Source: Chytriomyces cf. hyalinus JEL632 | Lineage: Eukaryota > Chytridiomycota > Chytridiomycetes > Chytridiales > Chytriomycetaceae | NCBI GenBank assembly: GCA_025435555.1 | Contig: JAIWWG010000020.1 | Location: 310,001 to 374,000 of the forward strand | DNA length: 64,000 nucleotides | Reading direction: 5' to 3' | Part shown: positions 33,455-44,428 of the stretch, piece by piece | Numbering within the stretch: position 1 is the stretch's first letter | How the letters are laid out: each line of letters starts with the position of its first letter | Translations under genes and position numbers: made by a program | Notes under the pieces: model-generated | Databases searched by the model: none | What the model was told of the DNA's origin: nothing | The model's input: only the letters and a program-made list of their open reading frames with translations

Positions 33455-34813
33455 ATGCCTCCAGTTTATGTGCAGCCAATTTCAAGTAGCAGTACCGCAT
33501 TTCCGCATACGACTTCGATGTTTGTATTTACAGCCTTGGAAACGCGGCGACTCGTTCCGGTATCCACCAATCCTGTCGTCACGTCGCAAAATGTGGAGCA
33601 TCTGTACAGTTCTTTTGGCCAAAATGACGACATGGAGTCGATGAATTCGGGGAACTTGCTAGATACAGCTACTGTCGACATTGGCCATGTGCAAACAACT
33701 GCTGATCGAAATGACCTGTCGCCACCAACGCAAAATGTTGTAGATGGGTACACCTCTGTGACAGATTCTGGGAATGATACAGATGAGGAAGCCTTCTTGT
33801 ATCCTGACGTCAGTACCACTGCAATGCCGTCAATCGGGATGGATCGAAGCGACCTCGTCAACAAACAGGCAAATACGAATTCAAGCGACGCGACATCCAA
33901 GCCAGTTGACCTGACGTTGAATTCAAACAAAGTCATATCAACTGCAATTGAAGCGACACCGTCAAACGAAAGGACGACCGATTTGCTGAATGGACTTGAC
34001 ACGACAGCGACAATCAATGAACTCAGCATCGCCACCACAGAAATCAACTCAACATCAAGAACTGCATCATCAAAAGTAGAATCCGCTGCAGTTGAAACAA
34101 TACCAGCTCTCCCATATCCCGCACCCGTATTCCCAACCACCACACGCGCGCCCTTGAAAACAGCCGATACGTCAAACGCAAATTCGGAGCAACCCGAAAC
34201 CGTGGCAATCACACCTGCACAGATCCAGCTTCTCACTGTAGCGCTGGTTGCTGCGTGTGCTTTAAATTTCCTGACGTTGATGTTGGTAGCGTTTGCAATT
34301 TGGATGGCGTATTGTATGTTTGGTCAGTTGAATGGATTGGTTGTGCTGAATCAACGCGAGCCAGTGCAGGCGAGTAATCTTTCTCGGGAGGTGAGCAGTC
34401 GGGATCCATTACGAGATGCAGGGCGATACCAAGATTCGGTTCCGCCAAATCTGCGCATGGAAGAGCAATCGACTTTACGAGGAGTAGTGTATCCCGGTTT
34501 GCAAAACGTGCAGCGAGTGAGTACTGGGTCCGGTGTGCCTGTGAGGGATACGAGGAGCAGTCTATACTTGCGCAATCAGGAAAGAAGTTCGAGCAGCGAG
34601 TTTGGTAGCATGACTGGAAGAGGAGACGGCGGAAGTAGAGAGGCAGATAGTGTGGGGAGTGGAGGGAGTGGGAGCAGTGGAGAGGCTGGGGCCAGGGTCC
34701 ATGTGCGCGTGCTTTCGCGCAGAGATTTAAGTAGTGCAGTATCTCGGTCTCGATCGGGTGAAGGAGCCAGCGTGGGCGGGAGCGAGGACGAGGTCACCGC
34801 AGTGATGTTCTGA
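33455..34813 (+). CDS. Single-pass membrane protein with long Ser/Thr-rich ectodomain and Arg/Ser tail
   Basis: A start at 33455 (MPPVYVQPIS) is preferred over 33401 because the extra 18 residues are Lys-rich and follow a poly-A tract. The ectodomain of about 260 residues is Thr/Ser/Asn/Asp-rich. One TM helix (LLTVALVAACALNFLTLMLV...) is followed by a cytosolic tail of about 180 residues. The tail is rich in Arg-Ser pairs, with a Gly/Ser-rich run (GSGGSGSSGE) and an end reading DEVTAVMF. The layout is the same as the gene at 31790, although sequence similarity between them is weak. No enzymatic domain seen. Confidence 0.7.
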   Translation: MPPVYVQPISSSSTAFPHTTSMFVFTALETRRLVPVSTNPVVTSQNVEHLYSSFGQNDDMESMNSGNLLDTATVDIGHVQTTADRNDLSPPTQNVVDGYTSVTDSGNDTDEEAFLYPDVSTTAMPSIGMDRSDLVNKQANTNSSDATSKPVDLTLNSNKVISTAIEATPSNERTTDLLNGLDTTATINELSIATTEINSTSRTASSKVESAAVETIPALPYPAPVFPTTTRAPLKTADTSNANSEQPETVAITPAQIQLLTVALVAACALNFLTLMLVAFAIWMAYCMFGQLNGLVVLNQREPVQASNLSREVSSRDPLRDAGRYQDSVPPNLRMEEQSTLRGVVYPGLQNVQRVSTGSGVPVRDTRSSLYLRNQERSSSSEFGSMTGRGDGGSREADSVGSGGSGSSGEAGARVHVRVLSRRDLSSAVSRSRSGEGASVGGSEDEVTAVMF

Positions 34814-34866
34814 TGACAGACTTGAACACGAGTAAATATTTACAGTAAATAAAATCGAGTAAATAA

Positions 34867-37800
34867 ATGATGAACAGGACCCCGCAAAGTCAGCTCACGC
34901 ACGAGTTGCGCGAGCGGGTTCTTGCTAGCGGCGCCCGCACAAGCGAACAGGTTGCAGCCATGACACGCAGCGATCTGATCGCCTACATCAGTGCCAGCGA
35001 GAAACTGCCGAATGAATCGAAAGATGCGAGCGGAAAGACCGAACTGCCCGTGCCAGCCGGAGGATCAACTGCCCCAAGCGCATTAATGATGGATTCTCCA
35101 CTTCTTCCTCCCTCCCGCTTCCCTTATCCCCGATTTGCTACGGTCTCTCTGGCAGTGAATCCACCTCCGACCAGTGTCACGGCTTCTCCCAGACTTAGTC
35201 TGGCCACTCCAACTGGCTCCAACACTGCTCTCGGCGTATCTTCTCAACCTACCGCACTACTCAGCGCAGTTACACCCATCCCGCCTCCTTCTGACGCTTC
35301 TGGCGATACACAATCAATATCACAAACTCAATTCCCAGCCCGATCTTCCTCCACAAACCCCGTGTCCGAAAGCCTAGTGAACATGGAACCTGTTTTCGTG
35401 TCGGTTGCAGTGGCCCCGAGTCCACCGACAGTGGATCAATTTCTGCGTGCCAAAAATGCAACTGCGAACCACGCTGCGGACTTGCCCTATTCCCCAAAAA
35501 TTCCGAATGCAAATGCCGGATCTGGAGATAAACTTCCTCATGAACTGTTGCCAGAGTCTGAGAAGGGGAAAAATCCTATCCCGTACAATCCTTGGTCCAA
35601 CTCGTTGAAGAAAACTCCATTGGCGAATCGTATTTCTCAGCGGAATCAGTCGACTCGGACACCTGCATTTGCTGCCCAGATTGATGAAATGCCTCAGGTG
35701 CCTATCCTTTCCTTGTCCAATTTAATAAATTTACGGATATGTCCCCACAGGTGCTACAAGACAACATTGAAGCAGCAGAAATTGGAGACTCTGACTCAAT
35801 GTACACTATTGGAAAAGCGTATTTAGAAGGATCGGGAGGACTTGATCGTGATATTGGCTGGGCAATGACTTGGCTCCGTGAATCCGCTAATCGAGACAAC
35901 CCGGACGCCATGTTTTTACTAGGAAAAGCGTATCAGGATGGCAGAGTGCGAAAGTGGGAGGTGTGATACTCTTTTTCTCCAATGTCTGTTGTTTTCGGGA
36001 ACTTCCATTTCTCATCCTCTTGTCAAGTCTTCTCGCAAACATTTCCGAGTTGGAAAGAATGAGGAGGAAGCACTTTTGTACGATAGAGCAGTTTCTGCAG
36101 ACTGGTATCTCAGAGCTGCAGAATTGGGACATGCAGAAAGTATGGTTCACATTGGCAAAGCATATGTGAGTAGCAAAGTTTTTATTGTCTGTCGGTTGTA
36201 CTTTCAATGCTTATTCGACATATTTCGATTTCAAGGAACACGGAGTTGGCGTTCGACAAAACCCAAAACAAGCTTTTATTTGGTACAAAGCCTCTGCGAC
36301 GCGTGGATTCCCAAGGGCACATAATCTGTTAGTGCTATCCATTGCATAGCGATCATTTTTGAATCCTGATTTTCTGTTGCAAAATACAGACTTGGCTATT
36401 GTTATTGGAAGGGTTTTGGCGTTCCCAAGGACCTTGTTGAAGCTTGCAGATGGTATCGTCGCGCTGCGGAGTTGGGACTTCCTGAAGGGCAAGCAAATCT
36501 GGGTCTCGCATTTGTAAGCACTCTTTGCCAAAATAAGACAAATCCCCATCGCTCATCTTCTTCGCGTCAACATAGGCTTATGGCTGGGCCGGATTCAAAG
36601 ACCGCACCGAAGCAGCACATTGGTTCTGGGCCGCCGCGTCGTACGGTGGTGACTCCAAATCCGCGTACGAACTTGCGAGCCTGATTGAAAAAGGAAATGG
36701 AGTTCAGAAAGATTTGGCAAAATCGTTCGGCTGGTACATGTGTGCAGCTGAGGCTGGGTATGTCAAAGCTATGGAGAAATTGGCGAGATACTTTTTGGAT
36801 GGCGTGTATTGTCCACAGGTGACAGATTTCTTTTTTTCGGCGAGCCTTTTTTTCCTCTCCGGTCACTTAGACTTGACTCTTTGTGCACAGGACAAAGTAG
36901 AGGCCGCCAAGTGGTTGCGCCGCGCAGTAGACGCCGAAAGTGTGTATGCCATGCTTACTTTGGGGCACATGCACGAAAAAGGAGAGGGTGTCCACCAGGC
37001 AAGAATGCGCCGCAGTTCAAGAAGTGTGGGAAATATTGAACTAAACAGCACCGCTTCTTTTGTTTCCAGGATTACCAAATTGCATTCACGTACTTTCAAC
37101 AAGCTGCGGAGCGAGGAGATCCAAAAGGCCGTCTATATGTCGCACAATATTTGGTAAAAAAAACGGCAACACCACTCGAAAACAATATCTCGCTTGGTTT
37201 AATGCTATCGAAAACAGGAAACCGGACGAGGAATCAAGAAAGATCTTTTACAAGCAATCGCGATTTACAAGCGTCTTATTCGAGACTTTCCATCTGCCTC
37301 TTTCGAAGCGTATTACCACCTAGGCCTCTGCTACGAATACGGAAAAGGAGTTCCACAAGACTTGATACAAGCCTTCAACTACTATCAACTTGCGTACTCC
37401 GAATGTATGCCAGCAGCCACCGCTCTCGGATGCGTCTTGCTGACTGGACTCCCACCCATGATCCAAAAAGATGTCGAAAAGGCCAGAAGCTTGTTTGACT
37501 TTGCTGCTGTCCGCGGCGAACCTGCTGCCATGTACCGCCTGGGGCTTTTGTGGCTGACATCAGGGCCTAAAGGAACTCCTGCGGATCCGTCCAAAGCCAG
37601 CCATTGGTTCCGAAGCAGTGCGAGCCGTAATTACGCGCCAGCCATGTCGAAACTAGGAAGCATCTACATTGAAGAAGCCCAAAACCGGCACATGATTGAA
37701 GAAGGTGTGCTCTACGTGACTGGGGCCGCAGAAATGGGAGATGTGGATGCAATGGATCTTCTTTCGAGGTTGTATGCGCGTGGTGTGGAAGTGGATGCGA

Positions 37801-38180
37801 ATGGCAGTTTAGTGCGGGCAGCTGAAAGTACTGGAAGCCGGCTGGGATTATTCAAAAGTCGAGAGGATAATAGCGGTGGTGGAGGCAGCAAGTTTTTTGG
37901 AAAACTGAAGAGCGCGGTTCTTCCGAATTCATCGACTGGGTCATCTGTGGGCGCTGTTGCCGCATCAGAGGTTGCGAGCGTGAGTACGGTTAATATGGAC
38001 AGCGGGCCGCAGATTATTTTGAGGAAGGATCTTCAGGAGAGTAATCAGTGGAAAAGCAAGGCTGCTCAGCGGCGGAAAGATAAAGAAGTGCTTGATCAGG
38101 CGATTGCGAAGGCTGGAAAGAGGCGGGCCCCTATTGAGGATAGCCTTGTAGACGCGGTGGATCGACTGAAAATTCGATGA
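34867..38180 (+). CDS. Sel1-like repeat protein
   Basis: Scaffold-type protein of the Sel1/SLR (TPR-like) class; in fungi such proteins often regulate chitin synthase or act in ER quality control. The first exon (34867 to about 35696) encodes MMNRTPQSQLTHELRE and a Ser/Pro-rich region. About nine further exons carry at least ten Sel1 repeats of the pattern A..LG..Y..G.GV..D...A..W...AA: GDSDSMYTIGKAYLEGSGG, AESMVHIGKAYEHGVGV, LGYCYWKGFGVPKDLVEA, YAMLTLGHMHEKGEGVH and YHLGLCYEYGKGVPQDL. Many introns fall at the same place within a repeat. The C-terminus is Gly/Ser then Lys/Arg-rich. There is no TM segment or signal peptide, so a cytosolic role is likely. Confidence 0.9.
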
Positions 38181-38417
38181 TGGAAGTCTTTCGTTTTCTT
38201 CGTTGTTGGGCAATGGAAGTGCCAGAAATTGCGCAGAAAGGGGTGTGCCGTTTTATGGTTTGAGTTTATTCCCGGTGTTATTTCTTTCTTTTCCCACACC
38301 TTTTTTGTCTTTGTCGCTTCCATGAAAACAGTTATCCGACGATCATATAAATGCACTTATAGCACACGCTATCACACAAATTTTGTGTCTTCCAATATTC
38401 CCTCGCTCTTACCAAAG

Positions 38418-38678
38418 TCAAGTGAAAAGACTACCACACTTTACACAACGCGTCTCCCTCAACCCAAGACAACACAAAATACCAACCGGAAAAAACAAGA
38501 CCCCCAGGCACACACCAAGGGTCGTGAAGGAATGGTCTAGAACATGCTCGCCCCCAGACGCGCAGAAACCATTGTGGGGAATGTACACTACTGCAACAGG
38601 GTATTGGCTGGGTTCGACTTGTGATGGTTTGACATCTTGGTTGAGGGCGTATGCGACGGGGAGTTGGTCTTTCTGCAT
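38418..38678 (-). CDS. BRI3-like small membrane protein
   Basis: A single exon of 86 residues (MQKDQLPVAYALNQ...). The C-terminal half has the BRI3 (brain protein I3) pattern: a Cys-containing segment, a hydrophobic LGVCLGVLFFPVGILCCLGLR, then a terminal C-x2-C knuckle (RCVKCGSLF). The N-terminus is Pro/Val-rich with PSQYPV, also usual for the family. In animals such proteins are lysosomal/endosomal; the role in fungi is unknown. A decayed copy lies 340 bp upstream of its start on the same strand. Confidence 0.75.
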   Translation of the reverse strand: MQKDQLPVAYALNQDVKPSQVEPSQYPVAVVYIPHNGFCASGGEHVLDHSFTTLGVCLGVLFFPVGILCCLGLRETRCVKCGSLFT

Positions 38679-39018
38679 TTTTGTGTGTTTTGGAAGAAAC
38701 GATCTATGGCACCAATCAGAAGTTGCCGGTTTGCAGAATTAAGATCGTTTCGACCGGCCTATCAGAAATGTCTGGCGTCTGCCTTACACATTTGAAGCAT
38801 CACAACTGGATGCATTGAGCCATCACTGATCCTGCCAGGGGCCATGGGACAAACACCACAGACTTTATGTAGGGCGGGACAGGCAGGTCATAAATATCAA
38901 CATCTCTTGCGTAAGCTGCAAATTGGAAATAATGCAAATGATGTGCAGCGCTCGCAAATTGTAACATGACCTGATGCCAGCAGCGACGTTTTGTCACGAG
39001 TTTTTTATTTTTCCGTTC

Positions 39019-39300
39019 TCACCCAAAAACCTCGCCGCACTTCACACAACGCGTTTCCATGAGCGCAATGCAACAAATAATTCCGATGGGAAAAACACAC
39101 ATTACAAGGCATGCCCCCCAAGGCCGTGAATGATTTATCGAGAACGTGCTCGCCGCCCAATCGACAGAATCCTTACGGTGACAAGCAAATCACGGTTGTG
39201 TGTACTTGATATGCTGCAGACTCAGGGTTCACTTTTGAAGGTGCTTAGATTGAGGGAGGTATAGTCTGGGTGACCTGTGGCTGTTCGTTCTTTTTTGCAG
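39019..39300 (-). pseudogene. Decayed second copy of the BRI3-like gene
   Basis: Reading the minus strand from about 39300 gives a weak match to the start of the intact gene (QK..NS). Then comes an in-frame stop just before GFCRLGGEHVLDKSFTALG (intact copy: GFCASGGEHVLDHSFTTLG). A run of six C (39111-39116) shifts the frame by one base. After this, VFPIGIICCIALMETRCVKCGEVF closes at 39019. There is no Met at the expected start. The C-terminal half is still well conserved, so the decay is recent, or a base in the C run is wrong. Confidence 0.65.
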
Positions 39301-39329
39301 AAAAGTTAACGGAAAATCTCTTCCACTTT

Positions 39330-42300
39330 TTATTTCGAATCGGCGTGATACACACCGTTCCAGTCATCGGGAGGAGGTTCTATGCGGTACATCATCGCCC
39401 GCTCCAGCAGCGCCAGACTGGGCCCATCGTCCTTAGTCGATCGAAGTGCCTTTGAAAAGCATTCAATGGCCTGGTCAAACGCTCTCTCTCTGAACACCTT
39501 AAGCCCAAATTCAAAGTACTCCAACGTGGCAGCCATGGACGCGCTCAACTCGTCGCCCTTCCTACCCAACAGTTCGTAAATGCTGACCTTGTTGCTCTTC
39601 CCCTTCACCACGACTGAATCGATTTCGCGGATGATAAAATTGTCTCCGATTTCGTTTACCGTGTGCTCTGTGATGAGGATCGTGACGCCGTACATTTTGG
39701 TCATTCCTTCGATTCTTGAAGACAGGTTTACGGCGTCTCCTATGCAGGAGAACTCCATCCTCTTTAGAGATCCAATGTTACCTGAAAGTACCTGGAAGGG
39801 AAATTTGGTCGGTATGTCTGTTGTACATAGAGTGGAATATTATAGTACCATGCCCGTGTTGACACCAATACCCATTTTGATGGGATCTTGCCCATTGGGT
39901 ATCCGTACAGTTTCATTATATACCTGCAAGCTTTCCTTCATTCGCAATGCCGCACTGCACGCATGAATCGAGTCATCAGGGTTGACAAAGGGAACGCCAA
40001 AGACGGCCATGACAGCATCGCCAATGTACTTGTCCAGAATTCCTTGCTCCGCAACGATTGCATTCACAGCATCCGTAAAATGGTGGTTCAGCATCTCCAC
40101 GACCATATGAGGTTCCATCGATTCGGAGATTGTTGTGAAGGAACGAATGTCCGAGAACAAGATGGCTACTTTTTTCCTCTTTCCGCCGAGCTGACCCCCG
40201 TCTTCGGCCATCACTTGTTTCGCCAGTGCCGGTGACATGTATCGTCCAAGCGTCATGAGGGCTCGCTTTTCGGAACTAATGTCTTCGAGGACAATGACTA
40301 CGCCATGGCTTAAGCCCGTGATTCCTCCGCCACCCCCATTCCCACCAATGCCTGATGTGTCGTTGTTGTTTGTACTGCCCTCCGCCATTTGAACGATCGT
40401 ATAGTTGACGTTTTTGATCTTATTATTAATGCTGAGTTCATAGTCCTGTGCAAAGATGGTAGAACTGTCCGAGTTTCCCGAAAACGCGCGTTTAATGTCT
40501 GAAAGAAGAGTCGCGTTTTCAGCGCCAAGCCAAACTTCAAAATGCTGCTTCTTCAAAGCTTCCACGGCGCTGGCATCAAGATCCATTTTCTGAGGATGGT
40601 TAATATGCGACAGGTACCCGTTCTTGTCGAGTGTGATGACAACGTTGGTGATGGATTGGAGGATCATGGAGAGATAGTTTTTCATGTTGCTTGTTTCACG
40701 GAGCATGTCTTCGGTCTTTTTGAAGAGGTTCGAGTTTTCGATGGCCACGGCCGCTGTGTGGAGTGATGTTGCATTTAGAATAGCTTTTTTTTGTTTGGTG
40801 TGTTGTCACCTTGGGCCGAGAATGAAATCAACAGTTTTTCATCGTCAGCTTCGAAAGCGCCGACTTTCTTGTTAATCATTTGCGTGACGCCGATTGACTG
40901 TCCGCTAATGTTTCGAATGGGGATGCACAGCATGTTGCGCGTGATGTATCCCGTCTTTTTGTCCACATCGGGATTGAACCTGTGCATCGAATAAGTTTGT
41001 GAGAGAGAGAAAGAGTTAGTGAGTGAGTGAGTGAAGAGAATTCTGTTAGTGAGGAAGAGGATATATTACCTGGAGTCCTTGTAAGCATCAACGATATTCA
41101 CCGACTCTGGAACAGTGTGAGAACCAAATATAAATCATACTCCGAGGCAACTCACCTCCCGACGTGAACGCAAATCCGGCAATACCTGAGTTCATTGGAA
41201 TCCGGATCTCTTCAATCGAATCTCTCCCCTGGATATGAGCCTTCAGCTGCTTTGCCTTTGCGTCCGAAAGGAAAAGCGTGCATCGATCTGCCATCAAGAG
41301 ATCCTTTGCTGCGTCCATGATCCGCTTAACAAGTAAGTCCAGCTCCAAGGTGGATCCAAGTGAGCGCGTTGTTTCGAGCAGGACCTCGACCTTCTCCTGA
41401 GTCTTTTTGAGCCGGTTGTAGGTCTGCGCATTGCCAATGAGCATCCCTGCCAGCTTCCCGAGCGTTTTGAGCATAAATTCGTCCTCCTGGTTGAAAACAA
41501 TCGTGTTTCCGATTGGACCCGTCTTGTTGATGGCCGCCATGACGCCCTTCAAGACGCCATCTTTTGATGCCAGAGGCACGCACAGCATCGAGTTTGCAAT
41601 AACATTCATTCCGCGAATGTCAATGTCGTGCTCGAATCGCTCATGTCGGCTGGCATCCTTCAAGTTTACCGTTTCGAGTGTGGATCCAACCCAACCAACA
41701 ATACCCATGCCCATTGGGTACTTTCTCTCCTTGATCAGTTCCTTTTCTTTCGGATCCATGTACGGGTCAGAATCTGCTGCGTAAAAGTCTCCCGTCGCGG
41801 GATCCACGAGGTACAGCAGCAAAAGCTCGGCGCTCACCAAGTTCTCTGCCTCGTAAATAATTTGATCAAGTGCATACTCGGTATCCATTTCCAGACTAAT
41901 AAGCCCTCCCATTAATAGAATTTTGTCGACTTTTTGGAACAGCGACAGTAGATGCTTTACAATTTCGCTTCGAGCCGTCTTGTCCATTTTATCCAGTTGT
42001 ACCATGAAACGCGGGTCATAGTATTTCTGGAGAATACTCGTCGTCAGTGCTTCCGCTTCCAAATTGTCCATGCGTGAGTTGATGATGACGGCTGGAGCAA
42101 CGGAAAGACTTCGCTGAAAGTTGGGAGGCCGCACGTTGAGTTTCTCGTTTGAATCGCTCGATGTGACTTGCACGGAGATTTGTGGGCTGACTGCATCAGC
42201 GATGGAAACATTTGATGGGAATTCAATTGCAGGTTGGCATGAGTTCATGTGATCGTTGGACCCAGTTGCTTGAGAGAATGTTGGATGGGATGTGGTTGAA

Positions 42301-44265
42301 CCGGGTCTGTGACCCCAATTGCGTTTTGGTTGGATTCGTTGCGGGCCAGCATTGTTTTGCATGCGTTCGTTTATGGCAGTTACTCTTTGTTGTAGTTCGC
42401 TGGTTGCTGATGGTAGCGAGTTAAGGACTTAATTTGGGAATAGAAGAAGACTCACTCCTCGCAATCGTTTGCACGGCCGCCAGGATCGGAAGAATCCCGT
42501 TTTGCTTGAATAGACATGTCAGCGTCAAGGCTGCAAAATGAAGTGTCAGTAACTGCGACTTTTGTTGACTGCCAAAATGAGGCGTACGGTTTTTGGACGC
42601 CATTATTTCGAGCAGTCGACACGCTTTCGTTTGAACGTCTGGAAACTCGGGAAGTCGGTTCATGACATACAGAATAATTGTGACGCCTCCACGATCGAAT
42701 AAAGTCGTGGCCGCAAGGGTCTCTGAGGTGCAATAAGATTGTCGTCAATTTGACATCATACCGACGGTAACTCACGCCTCACCGTAATCAATGGCAAGCG
42801 CAATCAGTTTCGAAAGGGCCTCCAGAACTTCTTCGGGTGCGCATTCCGGATCAGTTAATATACAAAGCTGTTCATCCGTAACTGCTGTTTCGTTGATGTA
42901 AATGTTCTTGCGACCCGACTGGCTATCTTGAAAGGCGCTATTTCGAGAGCTTTGATGCACAGTGTTGCGGGGAGGTGAAACTGTTGTATTTCGCGGCGGT
43001 GCCGTTGTGGGTCTTCCCGCGTGAATTATTGGCGCCATAAAATCTTCGTCAAAGCTATCAAAGTCCATGCTAGGAATCATTGCTGCATTGATACGATTTG
43101 CTTGTTGCACCCCAACAGCGGCTCGGAATTTTGTGTGATGATGTTTTGCGTAGAATCCGGCTGAATGTGCACCGGTAGGTCGTTTTTTGGATTGCGGGCC
43201 GTTGTGGTTGTGGAACGGTTCTGGTTTCGGCCAGGCTACGGTGGGATCGGAGGAACTGGGGTCGTTTTGGTATATCCGTGACACTGTACCACTGGTGACG
43301 GTAGATGCGCTGGCAATGATTCGGCTGGGTCTGAGTGATGAGTTGGCGCTTCTCACATCGCGGTAGTTGGAGTTATGACCAGCAGTTGGGTTACCCGCGA
43401 CAGCTTCTCCAACAAGCGCCGCAGTTTCTTTCGATACGCCCATATCACGAAGATCCGCCATAAGTTTAATGGACAGAGGAGAAGCAATGACAGTCGTCGA
43501 TGGAACCAGAACCGACTGCATCGCCGCTCTTCCTTCGAGCACGGGCGATCCCAGGCGAGAGTCGTTCAGTGCTCGTCGATCCTGCTTCTCCATAAGCTTC
43601 CACAGTTTGATTGCATGGATTTCGGCGGCCGACTTCGAAGCGGCGCTGATTGGCCGAGTTTGGTCGTACGACAACATGAGCGACGTTGGGGGTACAGGTA
43701 ACTGTGTTGATGTTGTAGTTGAGTGCATGGACACGGCTGAAGATGGCCGCATGGGGACATGGGCTTTTCGAACACCCGATTTGGCAGACTTTGCGGCGTA
43801 CGGACTCATTGTATATTTGCGCATGTATTCCAGTGCTTCAGCGTCTTTGACTGCGGCATTGACTTTCATTTTCAAGATTGCTGGCGACGGCTGTGGAGGA
43901 AGAGAACCCAGTGGTAGTAGATCGCCGGATGGGCTTTGGCTTCGACTAAGCGTGCGTGAGGTTGAGAACTGTTCTTCAGGATCATCGAAAAAGGTGTCGG
44001 AAGTTGTGAAACGCGTGACTTTGGATGAACGTGGCAAGAATGAAGATTGCGGACGCATGAGTCGCTGTCTGTCTCTCTCGCTGCTGCTGTTGTTGGCATT
44101 GAATGCCGCTGTGGGTTTGCTGGACTGGCCATTGGATGAAACCCAGGCCCCGTTTCGAGCTGACAGAATCTGTTCAGTATCAACTCCGTCAGGGAGGAGG
44201 ATTTCGACGCGATTTGTTGAATGAAATCGAAGATCTTGCTGGTTCCGCGTTGGAGTAACTTTCAT
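39330..44265 (-). CDS. Multidomain class III adenylyl cyclase: long N-terminus, ARM-like segment, GAF-GAF-PAS-cyclase
   Basis: Makes cAMP from ATP, probably in the cytosol (no TM seen). Exon 1 (44265 to 42775) is about 497 disordered, Ser/Pro-rich residues. The next exons (TLAATTLFDRGGVTIILYV..., LTCLFKQNGILPILAAVQT) look armadillo-like. They splice in frame through gtgagt...ccatcag to SELQQRVTAINERMQNN and the regulatory core. GAF1 has NKTGPIGNTIVFNQEDE and GAF2 NKKVGAFEADDE; both fit NKxnFx3DE. A PAS follows (ILQSITNVVITLDKNGYLSHIN). The cyclase domain has metal-binding Asp residues in FSDIRSF and DKYIGDAVMAVFG and the transition-state pair in NLSSRIE. Lys in DKYIGD with Ser in FSCIGD fits ATP use (class IIIb-like). 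A short TPR-like tail ends near 39330. Total about 1,500 residues. The cyanobacterial CyaB1 core has the same order. Confidence 0.88.
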
Positions 44266-44428
44266 CGCAGGTTTTTATGATGTGAGTTGATCAAATGTTG
44301 AAGGAGACTTGTGTGAGACGGAAATTGTCACGCGAGGATTTTCAAGAGCTGCGACATGAGAAATATGAGAAATACCTCAATCTGCTTTTTATTACTCCGA
44401 TATTACACGCCCATGTACATTGACGCAT

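Noticed and set aside
39330-39760. Guanylyl rather than adenylyl cyclase assignment
   Set aside because: The substrate-selecting positions are Lys (DKYIGD) and Ser (FSCIGD). Guanylyl cyclases have Glu and Cys there.
42772-44265. Reading 44265-42772 as a separate gene from the cyclase
   Set aside because: Three successive in-frame splices with consensus sites carry it into the GAF core, and no stop intervenes in the spliced frame. Kept as one gene, with a refutation test noted.
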